Counted from the stretch's first letter, positions 18,809 to 28,445 are shown. The stretch: DNA of 64,000 bases from Photobacterium halotolerans DSM 18316 (GCF_000425165.1 NZ_KE384321.1:68235-132234), one strand, 5' to 3'. Notes: generated by a model not told the origin, from the sequence alone. Program-made: numbers and translations.

Positions 18809-18826
18809 CTGTCATAAAACTCTCCT
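18809..18826 (+). promoter_or_regulatory. PHO box (PhoB-binding site) upstream of pstS
   Basis: CTGTCATAAAACTCTCCT matches the PhoB half-site pair (CTGTCAT, 4-base spacer, CTGTCAT-type): the first half is perfect and the second matches 5 of 7. It lies 66 bases before the pstS start codon. This predicts induction of pstSCAB by phosphate starvation through PhoBR encoded elsewhere. Confidence 0.8.
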
Positions 18827-18891
18827 AACCTGTGCCTCGTTCGTTAAACAACTGATTGGCAATTCCGCCAAATTCGAAAGGATATGGAAAA

Positions 18892-19710
18892 ATGAAAGCA
18901 AAGGTTATCGGTGCTATCACACTGGCTGGCTCAATGATGTTTAACCCGGCTATGGCGGCTGAAACAATTTCTGTTGTGGGCTCTTCTTCTGTAACGCCAT
19001 TGATGGAAGTATTCGGCGAGACTTACGCAAAATCCCACGATGTTGTGGTTGAGGTTCAGGGTCCTGGTTCTTCAGCCGGTATCCGTGCAGCACACGACGG
19101 TTCTTCTGATTTGGGTATGAGTTCACGTGATCTGAAATCGTCTGAGAAAGCCTCTGACATTCAGGAAGTTGTCATTGCCCGTGACGGTATCGCTGTTGTT
19201 ATCCACAATTCAAACCCGGTAAATGACCTGAGCAAAGAGCAGGTTTCTCAAATTTATAAAGGCGAAATCACCAACTGGAAACAAGTCGGTGGTGAAGACA
19301 AGCCTATCGTTGTAGCTACCCGTGATACCGCCTCAGGTACCCGTGGTGCATTCGAAGACATCATGTCTCTGAAGCGTAAAGTCAACGGTAAAACCGTTAC
19401 TGCTATCTCTCAGCGTGCACAGGTTGCCAGCGGTAACGGTCAGCTGAAAACTATGGTTGCCAGCAACCCGTTCTCTATCGGTTACATTTCTCTGAGCTCT
19501 GTAGACGACTCTGTGAAAGCGCTGTCAATTGAAGGCCACACGCCATCGGTTGAAGCGATTAAAGCCGGCGACTACGGTGTACAACGTCCATTCCTGGTGG
19601 TTTACAAAGACGGACGCCCTTCTAAAGCCGCTCTGGATTTCCTGAACTGGATGAAAACCGCTGACGCACAAAAAATCGTTTCTGAGCAAGGTTTGATTTC
19701 AACTCACTAA
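18892..19710 (+). CDS. pstS: Periplasmic phosphate-binding protein PstS
   Basis: A 272-residue solute-binding protein of the high-affinity phosphate ABC importer. Signal peptide about 1-23 (ending AMAAE). The phosphate-loop motifs VVGSSSVTPLMEVF, GPGSSAGIRA and TRDTASGTRGAFE are intact. The ATG at 18892 follows AAGGATATGG; the earlier in-frame ATG lacks this. It is first gene of pstSCAB, behind a PHO box. Codon choice here (GTA, GGT, CGT rich) differs from neighbouring genes and suits a strongly expressed protein. A stable hairpin after its stop may raise its level relative to the membrane components. Confidence 0.95.
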   Translation: MKAKVIGAITLAGSMMFNPAMAAETISVVGSSSVTPLMEVFGETYAKSHDVVVEVQGPGSSAGIRAAHDGSSDLGMSSRDLKSSEKASDIQEVVIARDGIAVVIHNSNPVNDLSKEQVSQIYKGEITNWKQVGGEDKPIVVATRDTASGTRGAFEDIMSLKRKVNGKTVTAISQRAQVASGNGQLKTMVASNPFSIGYISLSSVDDSVKALSIEGHTPSVEAIKAGDYGVQRPFLVVYKDGRPSKAALDFLNWMKTADAQKIVSEQGLISTH

Positions 19711-19725
19711 TTTGCAATGCCTTTT

Positions 19726-19746
19726 CCGGCCTGGTATGCAGGCCGG
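19726..19746 (+). repeat. Stable hairpin between pstS and pstC
   Basis: CCGGCCTG (19726-19733) pairs perfectly with CAGGCCGG (19739-19746) around GTATG. Only a weak T tract follows, so it fits an mRNA-stabilising or partially terminating element better than a full terminator. Confidence 0.6.
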
Positions 19747-19802
19747 ATATTTCGATTTCTCAGTACCTGAAGTTTTTGGTTCAGCGTCTGGAGTAATGCA
19801 AA

Positions 19803-20714
19803 ATGACCATCGCGAACAATATTGAGAACACGCAGAAGAAGCCTCAGCTTGCTGCTGCAGATAAAATTGACTGGCGTGAACTCTTTTTTAAATACCTTTT
19901 CCTGGCTAGTGCTGTCATTGGAATTTTGTCTCTGATCACTATCGGCTATTTCATTTTCCGTGAAGGCTATGCCGCTTTCGCTGAAGCCGGTTTCTCCGGC
20001 ATTGTGCTGGGTGATGAATGGTTACCACCTGCCTTGTTCGGCATCTTCCCTATGATTGTTGCTTCTGTGGTCTCTACCGCAGGTGCTGTGATTCTGGGTG
20101 TGCCGGTCGGTGTGATGACCGCGATCTTTATCGCTGAAGTGGCCCCCAAGCGCCTGGCCGACATCATTCGCCCTATGGTTGAACTGCTGGCGGGTATCCC
20201 CTCTGTGGTTTACGGTTTCTTCGGTCTGGTGATTATCGTTCCTCTGATCCAGAACGTATTTAATGTACCGGCTGGTAACACGGTGCTGGCGGGTATCATA
20301 GTCCTGGCGGTCATGATTCTGCCTACGGTGATTACTGTGTCGGAAACCTCCATTCGTGCCGTGCCGCGCAGCTATAAAGAAGGCTCGCTGGCGCTGGGTG
20401 CATCGCATATTTTCACCATTTTCAAACTGCTGGTTCCGGCCGCCCGTTCCGGCATTATGACAGGCGTCATTCTGGGTATCGCACGTGCATTGGGTGAGAC
20501 CATGGCCATCATCATGGTCATGGGTAACTCCCCGGCTATGCCTGAGGGCATCCTGGATTCAGCACGTACCCTAACCGCCAATATCGCGATTGAAATGTCG
20601 TACGCCACCGGTATTCACGCCAGCGCCCTGTATGCCACAGGTATTGTTCTGCTGGTGTTCATCATGATGCTGAATGCCGCCCTGCTCTACCTGAACCGTG
20701 AGCGCGCGAGGTAA
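19803..20714 (+). CDS. pstC: Phosphate ABC transporter permease PstC
   Basis: A 303-residue inner-membrane permease with six predicted helices. The cytoplasmic EAA loop is visible as SYKEGSLALGASHIFTIFKLLVPAARSGI. An N-terminal polar tail (1-25) precedes the first helix. Preceded by GGAG. It pairs with PstA to form the phosphate channel, energised by PstB. Its stop is 5 bases before pstA, so the two are co-translated. Confidence 0.95.
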   Translation: MTIANNIENTQKKPQLAAADKIDWRELFFKYLFLASAVIGILSLITIGYFIFREGYAAFAEAGFSGIVLGDEWLPPALFGIFPMIVASVVSTAGAVILGVPVGVMTAIFIAEVAPKRLADIIRPMVELLAGIPSVVYGFFGLVIIVPLIQNVFNVPAGNTVLAGIIVLAVMILPTVITVSETSIRAVPRSYKEGSLALGASHIFTIFKLLVPAARSGIMTGVILGIARALGETMAIIMVMGNSPAMPEGILDSARTLTANIAIEMSYATGIHASALYATGIVLLVFIMMLNAALLYLNRERAR

Positions 20715-20719
20715 TCACA

Positions 20720-21604
20720 ATGACGCTATCAACAACCACACATCTGCAGGCGAGTAACCCTGCCAGACAACAACTCAAAGACAAAATCTACCTCAGTGTG
20801 ATCTGGACCTCGGCCACAGTAACGGTCGGCTTCCTGCTGTGGGTCGTCTGGTACATCCTGAGCAACGGTCTTGCCTACGTTGACTGGACATTCATCTCCA
20901 GCAACTACACAACGCTGGGCGAGGAGTCAGGTATCTGGCCGATGATCGTTGCCACGCTGTACATGGTACTGGCATCAATTCTGGTTGCGGCGCCCATGGG
21001 CATCATGACCGCGATATACCTGACTGAATATGCCAAAGTCGGCAGCCGCCTGGTGAAAGTGATCCGCTTCTGTACCGAGTCACTGGCGGGTATTCCTTCT
21101 ATTATTTACGGCCTGTTCGGTATGACCTTCTTTGTGGTTGTGCTTGGCTTGGGCTTCTCGATTTTGTCTGGCGCGCTGACACTGAGCATTCTGATTCTGC
21201 CCGTGATCATCCGCACCACAGAAGAAGCCTTGATGGCAGTGCCGCAAACTTACCGTGAAGGTTCATACGGACTGGGCGCATCGAAAATTTACACCATCTG
21301 GCGTCTGATATTGCCAAGTGCAATGCCAGGCATAGTCACTTCTATCATCCTCAGTGTAGGTCGTGTTATCGGTGAATCGGCACCGGTATTTATGACAGCA
21401 GGCATGGTGGCCCGTCTCCCGGAGAGTCTGCTTGACTCCGGCCGGACGCTCACCGTGCACCTGTACAAGCTGACTCAGGAACTCTACACCATTCACGAAT
21501 GGCATCAGGCTTACGCCACTGCCACGATTCTGATTGTGATTGTTCTGATCATCAACCTGTGCACCAAACTGCTTGCCAAACGTTTTAACACTGCGACTTA
21601 CTGA
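20720..21604 (+). CDS. pstA: Phosphate ABC transporter permease PstA
   Basis: A 294-residue partner permease with the matching EAA loop [29 protein letters not shown] and six helices. AGGTAA precedes the ATG by a good distance, overlapping the end of pstC. Located between pstC and pstB in the standard order. Confidence 0.95.
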   Translation: MTLSTTTHLQASNPARQQLKDKIYLSVIWTSATVTVGFLLWVVWYILSNGLAYVDWTFISSNYTTLGEESGIWPMIVATLYMVLASILVAAPMGIMTAIYLTEYAKVGSRLVKVIRFCTESLAGIPSIIYGLFGMTFFVVVLGLGFSILSGALTLSILILPVIIRTTEEALMAVPQTYREGSYGLGASKIYTIWRLILPSAMPGIVTSIILSVGRVIGESAPVFMTAGMVARLPESLLDSGRTLTVHLYKLTQELYTIHEWHQAYATATILIVIVLIINLCTKLLAKRFNTATY

Positions 21605-21621
21605 TTTCGGGGAAATACATT

Positions 21622-22371
21622 ATGAACAAATTTAATATTGAAAATCTGGATCTGTTTTACGGCGACAACCAAGCACTGAAAAAGATCAACCTGCCGATTC
21701 CAAATCGTCAGGTGACAGCATTAATCGGCCCGTCCGGTTGCGGCAAATCCACCCTGTTGCGCTGCCTGAACCGCATGAATGACCTGATTGAAGGTGTGAA
21801 GATCAAAGGCAAACTGTCGATGGACGGTGAAGACGTTTACGGCAACATAGACGTTTCCAGACTGCGCATTAAGGTGGGCATGGTGTTCCAGAAGCCCAAC
21901 CCTTTCCCGATGAGCATTTACGAAAACGTAGCTTACGGCCTGCGTGCTCAGGGAGTGACCGACAAAAAACGTCTCGATGAAGTGGTGGAACAATCGCTGC
22001 GCGGTGCCGCGCTGTGGGATGAGGTGAAAGACCGCCTGAAATCACACGCCTTCGGCCTGTCTGGCGGTCAGCAGCAGCGTCTGTGTATCGCCCGCACCAT
22101 CGCCATGGAGCCTGAGGTCATTTTAATGGATGAACCTACTTCAGCGCTGGATCCGATTGCGACCAAGAAAATTGAAGATCTGATGGAGTCACTGAAGAAA
22201 GACTTCACTATCGTTATCGTCACCCACTCCATGCAGCAGGCACGCCGAATTTCAGATCGTACCGCCTTCTTCCTGATGGGTGAGCTGGTCGAACATGACG
22301 ATACTTATGCGCTGTTCAACAGCCCGCGAGATGACCGTACCCGCGGCTATGTGAACGGCGACTTCGGTTAA
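21622..22371 (+). CDS. pstB: Phosphate ABC transporter ATPase PstB
   Basis: A 249-residue ATP-binding subunit with Walker [10 protein letters not shown], the ABC signature LSGGQQQRL, Walker [13 protein letters not shown] and the switch His in IVIVTHSM. Normal length. It closes the operon: no phoU follows, unlike in E. coli pstSCAB-phoU, and a strong terminator stands downstream. Confidence 0.96.
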   Translation: MNKFNIENLDLFYGDNQALKKINLPIPNRQVTALIGPSGCGKSTLLRCLNRMNDLIEGVKIKGKLSMDGEDVYGNIDVSRLRIKVGMVFQKPNPFPMSIYENVAYGLRAQGVTDKKRLDEVVEQSLRGAALWDEVKDRLKSHAFGLSGGQQQRLCIARTIAMEPEVILMDEPTSALDPIATKKIEDLMESLKKDFTIVIVTHSMQQARRISDRTAFFLMGELVEHDDTYALFNSPRDDRTRGYVNGDFG

Positions 22372-22471
22372 GCCTGGATTCCAGACGGCACAAGCATGCC
22401 GTGAAATCCGGCCTGTGTCCGACACAACAGAGTCCCGAAACGACAGATAATAAAAGCGATGGTAAGTATTT

Positions 22472-22497
22472 GCCCCCAATATTGGGGGCTTTTTTTG
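22472..22497 (+). terminator. Strong terminator of the pst operon
   Basis: GCCCCCAATATTGGGGGC (22472-22489) is a perfect 18-base palindrome followed at once by a run of T. It lies 100 bases after pstB. Confidence 0.9.
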
Positions 22498-22608
22498 CTC
22501 TTTTTTTACCCATTCCTGACATTTCACACAACAGCCGGACTTACACTCAAATGAACACTGATTAATTCTATTGGCGCCGGACATTCAGGCCAAGATCAGA
22601 CAGGTGAG

Positions 22609-22989
22609 ATGATGCAAAAGAATCATGAAATTTCACATGCTAAATCCTGGATTAACAAGCTCGCAGCAATGGATGCTCACCCCAAACTCACAGGTATCCT
22701 GCAATCTTCGCGGATCATGACGCAACAATATGCCGCCTATTGCCGTTTACATAACCTGATGGCCTTTGCCTATTCACAAAATGGCCACCAGCAGCTGCTT
22801 GCTGACACCCTTGCCGCTTCAGGATGCGACACCCTCATCTGTGATCAACGCCACTACCCTGCACTCTGGTATATGCTGCATCAGGTTAACCGGCCTATGC
22901 TGATCATTCTGAACCAGGAAATGTGGACGCCGGACTGGTGCTGGCAATTTGATCATCATCAATTCCTTTGCCAGCAGGACTTGCTCTGA
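22609..22989 (+). CDS. Small unknown protein downstream of pstB
   Basis: A 126-residue cytosolic-looking protein, rich in His, Gln, Trp and Leu, with no signal peptide or membrane helix. AGGTGAG precedes paired ATGs at 22609 and 22612. I considered a SulA-like cell-division inhibitor, because of its size and a segment resembling the recombinase-like fold (MLIILNQEMWTPDWCWQF), but no firm motif supports it. It sits after the pst terminator, so it has its own promoter. Confidence 0.6.
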   Translation: MMQKNHEISHAKSWINKLAAMDAHPKLTGILQSSRIMTQQYAAYCRLHNLMAFAYSQNGHQQLLADTLAASGCDTLICDQRHYPALWYMLHQVNRPMLIILNQEMWTPDWCWQFDHHQFLCQQDLL

Positions 22990-23101
22990 CCTCAACAGCA
23001 ACGGTTAGCATGTTATAATCACGGCACTCATTCTCATCGCGGCACACTCGTTGCCGCGATGTATTTGTATTTATCTCCCTGAACCGGAATACCGCTCTAC
23101 T

Positions 23102-24739
23102 ATGCGCAAGCTTTTACTCATTATTACGTTGCTTATATACAGCCTCAATGTGTTTGCCCAGGCTGAAACACCCCCTTCTCAGCTGGATGAGCTGTCGCAG
23201 CTGAACCAGGAAGTCATGGAGCTGTATCAGGCCAGCCAGAACCGTACCGGCACCACACGTGATGTACTGCGCATGCAGGTACTCAATAAGAACAATGAAC
23301 TGCGCGACAAGATCGGGGAATTAATCAATGAGCCGCCGGAAGGATCAGCCGCTGCCCTGCTGGATTATGTCAAACGGCAGGAACGCTACACCGACAGTAC
23401 GGCAAACTATCTGAGCAACAAGATTCAGGCTGATGAAAAAGCGCTGGACAAAGCCTCACAGGAAGAGCAGTTACTTAAGCTCAAGCAGTTGAATGAAGAG
23501 CGCATGCTGTCTGTTCAGATGCTGGGCGATCAGTGGGAAAACTACCGCTGGATGGAACAGCTGGGCCATAATGCGGATCAGAAAAAAACCAAACTGGCTA
23601 AAGCCATCAGCAACCGGTTAGAGTTCGTCTCTGCCTCGCTCGAATACAACGACCAGCAGGAAAAAATGCTGGCCAAACAGCTCAAAGAGGCGTCAGAGAG
23701 TGAGAAAGCCTCATTGCAGCTGATGCACATTCTGGCACAACGCAAACTGTCGAGCGATATTGACCGCTTAAACTACTTAATCAACCTTGCTGATCAGGCA
23801 CAGATAGATACGTCAAACTACAAAAAGCAGCAATTTGAAGTGACCGGCGATCTCACCAATGACATCCTGAATCCGCAGGTGATCTACTCAATTGTCTCTG
23901 CCTGGACTGAAAACCTGAAAAAATGGCTGATTGATAATACCCCGCAGGTGTTATTCAAAGTGCTCATCTTCGCCCTGGTCATTTTGCTGTTCCGGCTGTT
24001 AAAAAACCTGACACGTAAAGTGGTTAAGCGTGCCGTGGCTTCACCCAACCTCAAGATGTCGCAACTGATGCAGGACTTCTTCATTTCCATGTCGGGCAAA
24101 ACGGTCTTTTTCCTCGGGCTGTTAATTGCCTTGTCACAGGTTGGGCTTAACCTTGCGCCGATACTGACGGGTTTCGGTGTGGCCGGTGTGATCATCGGTT
24201 TTGCTTTGCAGGACACCTTATCTAATTTTGCTTCAGGTATGATGCTGCTGATTTACCGTCCTTTTGATGTCGGCGATTTTGTTGAGGCCGGCGGGGTGTC
24301 CGGTAAGGTCAGCCACATGAGCCTTGTCAATACCACTATCCGTACCTTTGATAACCAGATCATCATAGTGCCGAACAGTAAAATCTGGGGAGACACCATC
24401 AAGAATGTCACCCACGAGCGCGTTCGCCGTGTCGATATGGTATTTGGGATCGGCTATAAAGACAGTATTGAGCAAGCCGAAGCCATTTTACATGACATCA
24501 TTGATAACCATCCGGCTGTGCTGCGCACTCCGGAGAAAACCATCAAAGTACACACACTAAATACTTCTTCGGTGGACTTTATTGTTCGTCCCTGGGTGAA
24601 AACGGATGACTACTGGGATGTGTACTGGGATGTCACGCGCGAAGTCAAACTGCGGTTCGACAAAGAAGGCGTTTCTATCCCCTTCCCACAGCAGGATGTG
24701 CATTTACACATGGTCAGCCCGGAAAAGAACGATGCGTAA
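23102..24739 (+). CDS. MscS-family mechanosensitive channel with long periplasmic domain
   Basis: A 545-residue channel. The start at 23102 opens directly into a signal peptide (KLLLIITLLIYSLNVFAQA). A Glu/Gln/Lys-rich coiled-coil periplasmic region runs to about 260. Membrane helices follow, then the pore helix and MscS beta domain: GVAGVIIGFALQDTLSNFASGMMLLIYRPFDVGDFVE, with the conserved GFALQ...NF pore pattern. The C-terminal alpha/beta domain ends in PFPQQDVHLH. It opens under membrane tension to release solutes in hypo-osmotic shock. The larger N terminus places it with MscK/YbdG-like extended members rather than the 286-residue E. coli MscS. Confidence 0.9.
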   Translation: MRKLLLIITLLIYSLNVFAQAETPPSQLDELSQLNQEVMELYQASQNRTGTTRDVLRMQVLNKNNELRDKIGELINEPPEGSAAALLDYVKRQERYTDSTANYLSNKIQADEKALDKASQEEQLLKLKQLNEERMLSVQMLGDQWENYRWMEQLGHNADQKKTKLAKAISNRLEFVSASLEYNDQQEKMLAKQLKEASESEKASLQLMHILAQRKLSSDIDRLNYLINLADQAQIDTSNYKKQQFEVTGDLTNDILNPQVIYSIVSAWTENLKKWLIDNTPQVLFKVLIFALVILLFRLLKNLTRKVVKRAVASPNLKMSQLMQDFFISMSGKTVFFLGLLIALSQVGLNLAPILTGFGVAGVIIGFALQDTLSNFASGMMLLIYRPFDVGDFVEAGGVSGKVSHMSLVNTTIRTFDNQIIIVPNSKIWGDTIKNVTHERVRRVDMVFGIGYKDSIEQAEAILHDIIDNHPAVLRTPEKTIKVHTLNTSSVDFIVRPWVKTDDYWDVYWDVTREVKLRFDKEGVSIPFPQQDVHLHMVSPEKNDA

Positions 24740-24840
24740 AAACATCCAAGTTGAATTGCTTCTACACTAAAACACACGGTTTACGGAATTTTTTGTCTTA
24801 CCGTTAGTCAAAAATCTTCGAATCCATTTGGGGAAATACA

Positions 24841-25275
24841 ATGAAAAAACACCTGCTGACCGCCATGGGCACTGCCCTGCTGTTATCTGCCTGCGCCGGA
24901 ACCGGTGGCAACACAACCACTGACACCTCTGCTGATCTGACGCAATATGAATGGGAACTGTCAAAGATCGACAATCAGGCCGTCACCATCCCAAGCATGG
25001 GCGCTGTGCCGACTCTGGGGTTTGAAAATAACACCATGGCGCATGGGCATTCCGGCTGTAACCGCTATTTCGGCTCTGCTGAAGTCAAAGACGGCCAGTT
25101 CCGGATTGAAAAAATGGGCATGACCATGATGGCCTGCCCGGATGATGCGATGAAACTGGAGCGTGTGATGAGTGATACGCTAAGCCAGTGGAGCAAAGCC
25201 GAAGTCAAAGGAAATACGCTGACGCTCAGTAATAACCAGCATACCCTGACTTTCACCGCCACTCAGCCAATGTAA
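24841..25275 (+). CDS. META/HslJ-domain lipoprotein
   Basis: A 144-residue lipoprotein. The lipobox LLSAC sets the mature N terminus at Cys18. The META domain is recognised by the WELSKIDN start, the HSGCNRYFGS motif and the FRIEKMGMTMMACPDDAMKLE block typical of HslJ. GGGGAAA precedes the ATG. In E. coli HslJ is a heat-inducible outer-membrane protein linked to novobiocin resistance; the function here is not established. It follows the MscS gene in the same direction after a 100-base gap. Confidence 0.88.
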   Translation: MKKHLLTAMGTALLLSACAGTGGNTTTDTSADLTQYEWELSKIDNQAVTIPSMGAVPTLGFENNTMAHGHSGCNRYFGSAEVKDGQFRIEKMGMTMMACPDDAMKLERVMSDTLSQWSKAEVKGNTLTLSNNQHTLTFTATQPM

Positions 25276-25303
25276 TTCGCCACCATTTTGATTTTGTCTG
25301 ACA

Positions 25304-25333
25304 GCATCAACTGAGCGCCTTCTCAGTTGATGC
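25304..25333. terminator. 12-bp perfect hairpin between convergent genes
   Basis: GCATCAACTGAG (25304-25315) pairs with CTCAGTTGATGC (25322-25333) around a 6-base loop. It overlaps the last codons and stop of the minus-strand GGDEF gene. It could end the META transcript, although no strong T run follows. Confidence 0.5.
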
Positions 25334-26989
25334 TTGTTGCTGACGAACCTCTGCGCTCACCTTGTTAAATCCTTCCTGCTGCGCCTGATACAGCAAAGCT
25401 TCTGTTTGATGGAACAGGGTTTCTGCTGTTATTCCTTTGATGTCAAAAACGGTGATTGCACCGACAGACACAGTCAGATAAGGATTGGCGCTCATTTCAG
25501 TATTGGCCAGATTCAGACGTTCCGCTGCAGTGCGCAGGTGGCGGGCAACCACTTCACCATTGTTGGTATTTGGCAAGACGGCGGCAAACCTGTCATCATC
25601 AAGCCGCGCCATCATATCGGCGGGACGTTTCAATGTTCTGCCCAGCTCGTTGGCCAGCATCCTGAGGCTGGACTCATACATGTCCTGCGGGCACTGGCTG
25701 ACAAAATGCGCGTAGTCATCAATTTGGATCAACACCACCACCAGCGGGGATTGTTCACGACGTGCGACTCTGACCGCTTTATCCAGACTTTCTTCAAACG
25801 CTCGCTGATTGGCGATACCCGTCAGCGGATCAATCAAACTCATACGTTCCAGCTTTTCGTTCACCGCCAGCAGCCTGTCATGTTGCTGATTCAGAGTATC
25901 CAGATATTGCTGGCCTCGCTGGAACACGAAGAAACTCACCAAGGCAGCAACAGCAAAAAATGCGTTAACTCCCCAGAAGACCCACCAGGGCGTTGATGAC
26001 TGATGCTGGCGAATATAATCCTGCATCGGTGTGGCTTCAATCACCCAGCGGCGGCCACCTTTGCTCAGCACCTGATGAACATAGCGATAATCAGGCGCAT
26101 ACTCACGGCTGATCGCCTCCTGGGTCAGCATTTTCTGGCTATAGTGGTAATGCCGTTGCTGGCTAACCGGCCTGGTATCCAAAACCGGCACCAGGCTGAA
26201 TACCCATTTATTTGACTGAGGCGCCAGGGTATCAATCAGTGTCAGGGCAAAGGGCTTGACCTGGGTTAAGCCGGGTGATGAGAGAAAAATCTGCGCGGGA
26301 TTAAACACCCCCGCCACAAAGCCCAGCAGGCTGTCCTGCCGCTCTGCCTCCGACATAGGTTCAGGGAACTCGTACACAGGCAACAGGCTGAGAATACCCT
26401 GTGCGGTGACATCATTGCGCTGGAGCTGGAGCGGGACAGTCAGTTGCAGCTGCCCGGTATCTCTGGCGCGCTGAACCGCTTCAAAACGCAGGGAGTGCGA
26501 GCCCATGTCATAGCCTATTACCGCCTCGTTTCCGGTGACAGGCTCCACATAATAAACCGGATAGTAAACGGCTCGCTCGCTGGCCGCTACGCGCTCACCG
26601 GACGCAACCTGTTCGGTAATCACATAGCCGGGCAGCCATTCATTGGCCCGTTGCTCTAAGCGGGCACGATCGGCCTGATCCACTTCGGGAATCCATTCCA
26701 GGGCAGTGATCGCCGGAAAACGGGCAAGAATTTTATCTGTCAGTGCCGCGAAACCCTGTGCATCCGGTATGCCGTTGGTGTCCAGATTCAGCTGCAGGGT
26801 ATAGAGCGCTTCAAAGTGGCTGTTCATCGCCTGAATAAAGGCATGTGAGGCTTCTGTAACATCCGATTCAAATTCCTGCTGAATTCGGCGGGTTTCCAGA
26901 TGAGAGAAAAAAAGCAGCATCACAATCGACAATAGCAACCCGGCAAACAAGAGTAAGCCAATAAATGTAAGACGTTGTCGCTTCATCAA
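25307..26989 (-). CDS. CHASE-GGDEF protein with degenerate (probably inactive) GGDEF site
   Basis: A 560-residue membrane sensor. TM1 lies at about 9-28, a periplasmic CHASE-type domain at about 40-300 (EWIPEVDQADRARLEQRA..., VYYPVYYVEP) and TM2 at about 328-348 (WWVFWGVNAFFAVAALVSFFVF). A short coiled coil leads into a GGDEF domain (SLIDPLTGIANQRAFEESL). The signature that should read RxGGDEF is RLDDDRF (D464-D465-D466-R467-F468), so both catalytic glycines are lost and diguanylate cyclase activity is not expected. It could still act as a c-di-GMP or protein-binding sensor, or be decaying. The rest of the domain is well kept, which favours retained function. Confidence 0.88.
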   Translation of the reverse strand: MMKRQRLTFIGLLLFAGLLLSIVMLLFFSHLETRRIQQEFESDVTEASHAFIQAMNSHFEALYTLQLNLDTNGIPDAQGFAALTDKILARFPAITALEWIPEVDQADRARLEQRANEWLPGYVITEQVASGERVAASERAVYYPVYYVEPVTGNEAVIGYDMGSHSLRFEAVQRARDTGQLQLTVPLQLQRNDVTAQGILSLLPVYEFPEPMSEAERQDSLLGFVAGVFNPAQIFLSSPGLTQVKPFALTLIDTLAPQSNKWVFSLVPVLDTRPVSQQRHYHYSQKMLTQEAISREYAPDYRYVHQVLSKGGRRWVIEATPMQDYIRQHQSSTPWWVFWGVNAFFAVAALVSFFVFQRGQQYLDTLNQQHDRLLAVNEKLERMSLIDPLTGIANQRAFEESLDKAVRVARREQSPLVVVLIQIDDYAHFVSQCPQDMYESSLRMLANELGRTLKRPADMMARLDDDRFAAVLPNTNNGEVVARHLRTAAERLNLANTEMSANPYLTVSVGAITVFDIKGITAETLFHQTEALLYQAQQEGFNKVSAEVRQQQASTEKALS

Positions 26990-27199
26990 ATTCCCTTAAA
27001 CAATTTAATTACACCGGGTTTCAATCCTATTTTCAGCCAGGTGCCGTCTATTTGCCAGTTTGGTTTCAGATAACAGATACAAGATCACTATGCGACCCGC
27101 ATGACACCCTAATGTAATCGATTATAGACGTCTAGATGTTTACACTTCTCTCGATAACCAGTACTCTGAACAGCAGTAATCTTCAGGGACTGAGTGAAC

Positions 27200-28111
27200 A
27201 TGATTGAAATTAAACACCTTCGCACATTAGCGGTACTGAGAGACACCGGTTCCCTGACGGCAACAGCCAACACCCTTTGTCTGACCCAGTCGGCGCTGTC
27301 TCACCAAATTAAAGATCTTGAGCAGCGGATTGGTGCACCGCTGTTTTTACGCAAAACACGTCCGGTCAGATTCACCGCAGAAGGCGATATCCTGCTGAAA
27401 CTCGCCGATGAACTGATGCCCCGTATCGCACGCGCCGAGCATGAACTCGCCAATCTGAAAGAAGACGCAAAGGGCCGGCTGCATATGGCTATTGAATGCC
27501 ACTCCTGCTTCCAGTGGCTGATGCCTGCGCTGAAGGAATACCAAATTCACTGGCCGGCGGTAAGCCTGGATTTTTCATCCGGCTTCAGTTTCGAGCCCAT
27601 TCCGGCTCTGGCTGCCGGGGAGCTCGATCTGGTGATAACATCCGACATTAATCCGCGTTCGGAAGTGCACTACGAACCCCTGTTCGACTTTGAGATGCGT
27701 CTGGTGGTGTCGCCGCAGTCTCCTCTGGCCGAATTGAGCACAATCAAACCGGCCGATCTGGCCAGCCAGACCATGCTGACCTACCCGGTGCAAAAAAACC
27801 GGTTAGATGTGGTGAAACATTTTCTGCAGCCTGCCGGCATTGAACCTAAGGTATGGAAGCAAGCCGATAATACCCTGATGCTGGTACAAATGGTGTCAGC
27901 AGGCTTGGGGGTGGCCGCCCTGCCTAACTGGGCAATTCATGATTTTGCCCGCCAGGGGCTGATAGCCAGCAAACCTCTGGGTAAAGGCTTGTGGCGAAGA
28001 CTGTATGCGGCGATTCGCGCATCGGAGAAAGAGCGCCATTACCTTCAGGCCTTCTTTGCGACGGCCCGGCAGCAGTGCCAGACCCACCTGGAGGGCATTA
28101 AAGCCGCCTGA
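27200..28111 (+). CDS. metR: LysR-family methionine regulator MetR
   Basis: A 303-residue LysR regulator. It has an N-terminal winged helix (EIKHLRTLAVLRDTGSLTATANTLCLTQSALSHQ, split here by domain) and a long effector domain with the MetR-type segment AIECHSCFQWLMPALKEYQ. That segment, and overall resemblance to E. coli MetR, distinguish it from other LysR proteins. MetR activates metE/metH and related genes with homocysteine as coregulator. An alternative GTG start two codons upstream (27194) is better spaced from AGGGA. No metE is adjacent in the window. Confidence 0.85.
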   Translation: MIEIKHLRTLAVLRDTGSLTATANTLCLTQSALSHQIKDLEQRIGAPLFLRKTRPVRFTAEGDILLKLADELMPRIARAEHELANLKEDAKGRLHMAIECHSCFQWLMPALKEYQIHWPAVSLDFSSGFSFEPIPALAAGELDLVITSDINPRSEVHYEPLFDFEMRLVVSPQSPLAELSTIKPADLASQTMLTYPVQKNRLDVVKHFLQPAGIEPKVWKQADNTLMLVQMVSAGLGVAALPNWAIHDFARQGLIASKPLGKGLWRRLYAAIRASEKERHYLQAFFATARQQCQTHLEGIKAA

Positions 28112-28133
28112 AACCAGAGACCTGAAAAAACAA

Positions 28134-28155
28134 AGGGCACCGATACGGGTGCCCT
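28134..28155. terminator. Bidirectional terminator between metR and the DUF4250 gene
   Basis: AGGGCACC (28134-28141) pairs with GGTGCCCT (28148-28155) around a 6-base loop, with A-rich sequence before it. It sits in the 48-base gap of a convergent gene pair. Confidence 0.75.
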
Positions 28156-28159
28156 CTGC

Positions 28160-28348
28160 TCATTTAAATTGATTGGAAATGGGATCGTAACGGTAGCCGA
28201 GGGCTGCCATTTTTTGTCTCAGTTGTTCCTGATCCAGCTCGTAACGGCTGGAAAGATCGTCAATCGTATCGCATTCCAGGCGCAGCCTTTCATTCACTAT
28301 GCCCAGCACTATGTTAGCGTCCATGTTCAGCAAGTTACTGATTTCCAC
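28160..28348 (-). CDS. DUF4250 small protein
   Basis: A 62-residue cytosolic protein that matches DUF4250 in size and pattern: NLLNMDANIVLGIVNERLRLEC followed by DLSSRYELDQEQLRQKMAALGY. The second half looks like a helix-turn-helix (DDLSSRYELDQEQLRQKM), which suggests nucleic-acid or regulatory interaction, but no function is known to me. A GGAGAGGGAGG tract lies just upstream of the ATG on the minus strand and gives very strong ribosome binding. Confidence 0.8.
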   Translation of the reverse strand: MEISNLLNMDANIVLGIVNERLRLECDTIDDLSSRYELDQEQLRQKMAALGYRYDPISNQFK

Positions 28349-28445
28349 CTCTCCCTCCTCCGGCTACTGCCGTTTAAGCCTCAGACCCAGAGTCAAACAA
28401 CTCCTCTTGTTGTTAGCATAGACGCTCAAGCCGTCATTCGACCAG

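Noticed and set aside
22609..22989. SulA-like identity for the small protein after pstB
   Set aside because: Size and position invited the idea, but no conserved SulA motif and no LexA box were found upstream.
25334..25996. 220-codon plus-strand frame opposite the CHASE-GGDEF gene
   Set aside because: It mirrors a clearly conserved gene, and its His/Gln/Arg-rich product is typical of antisense frames.
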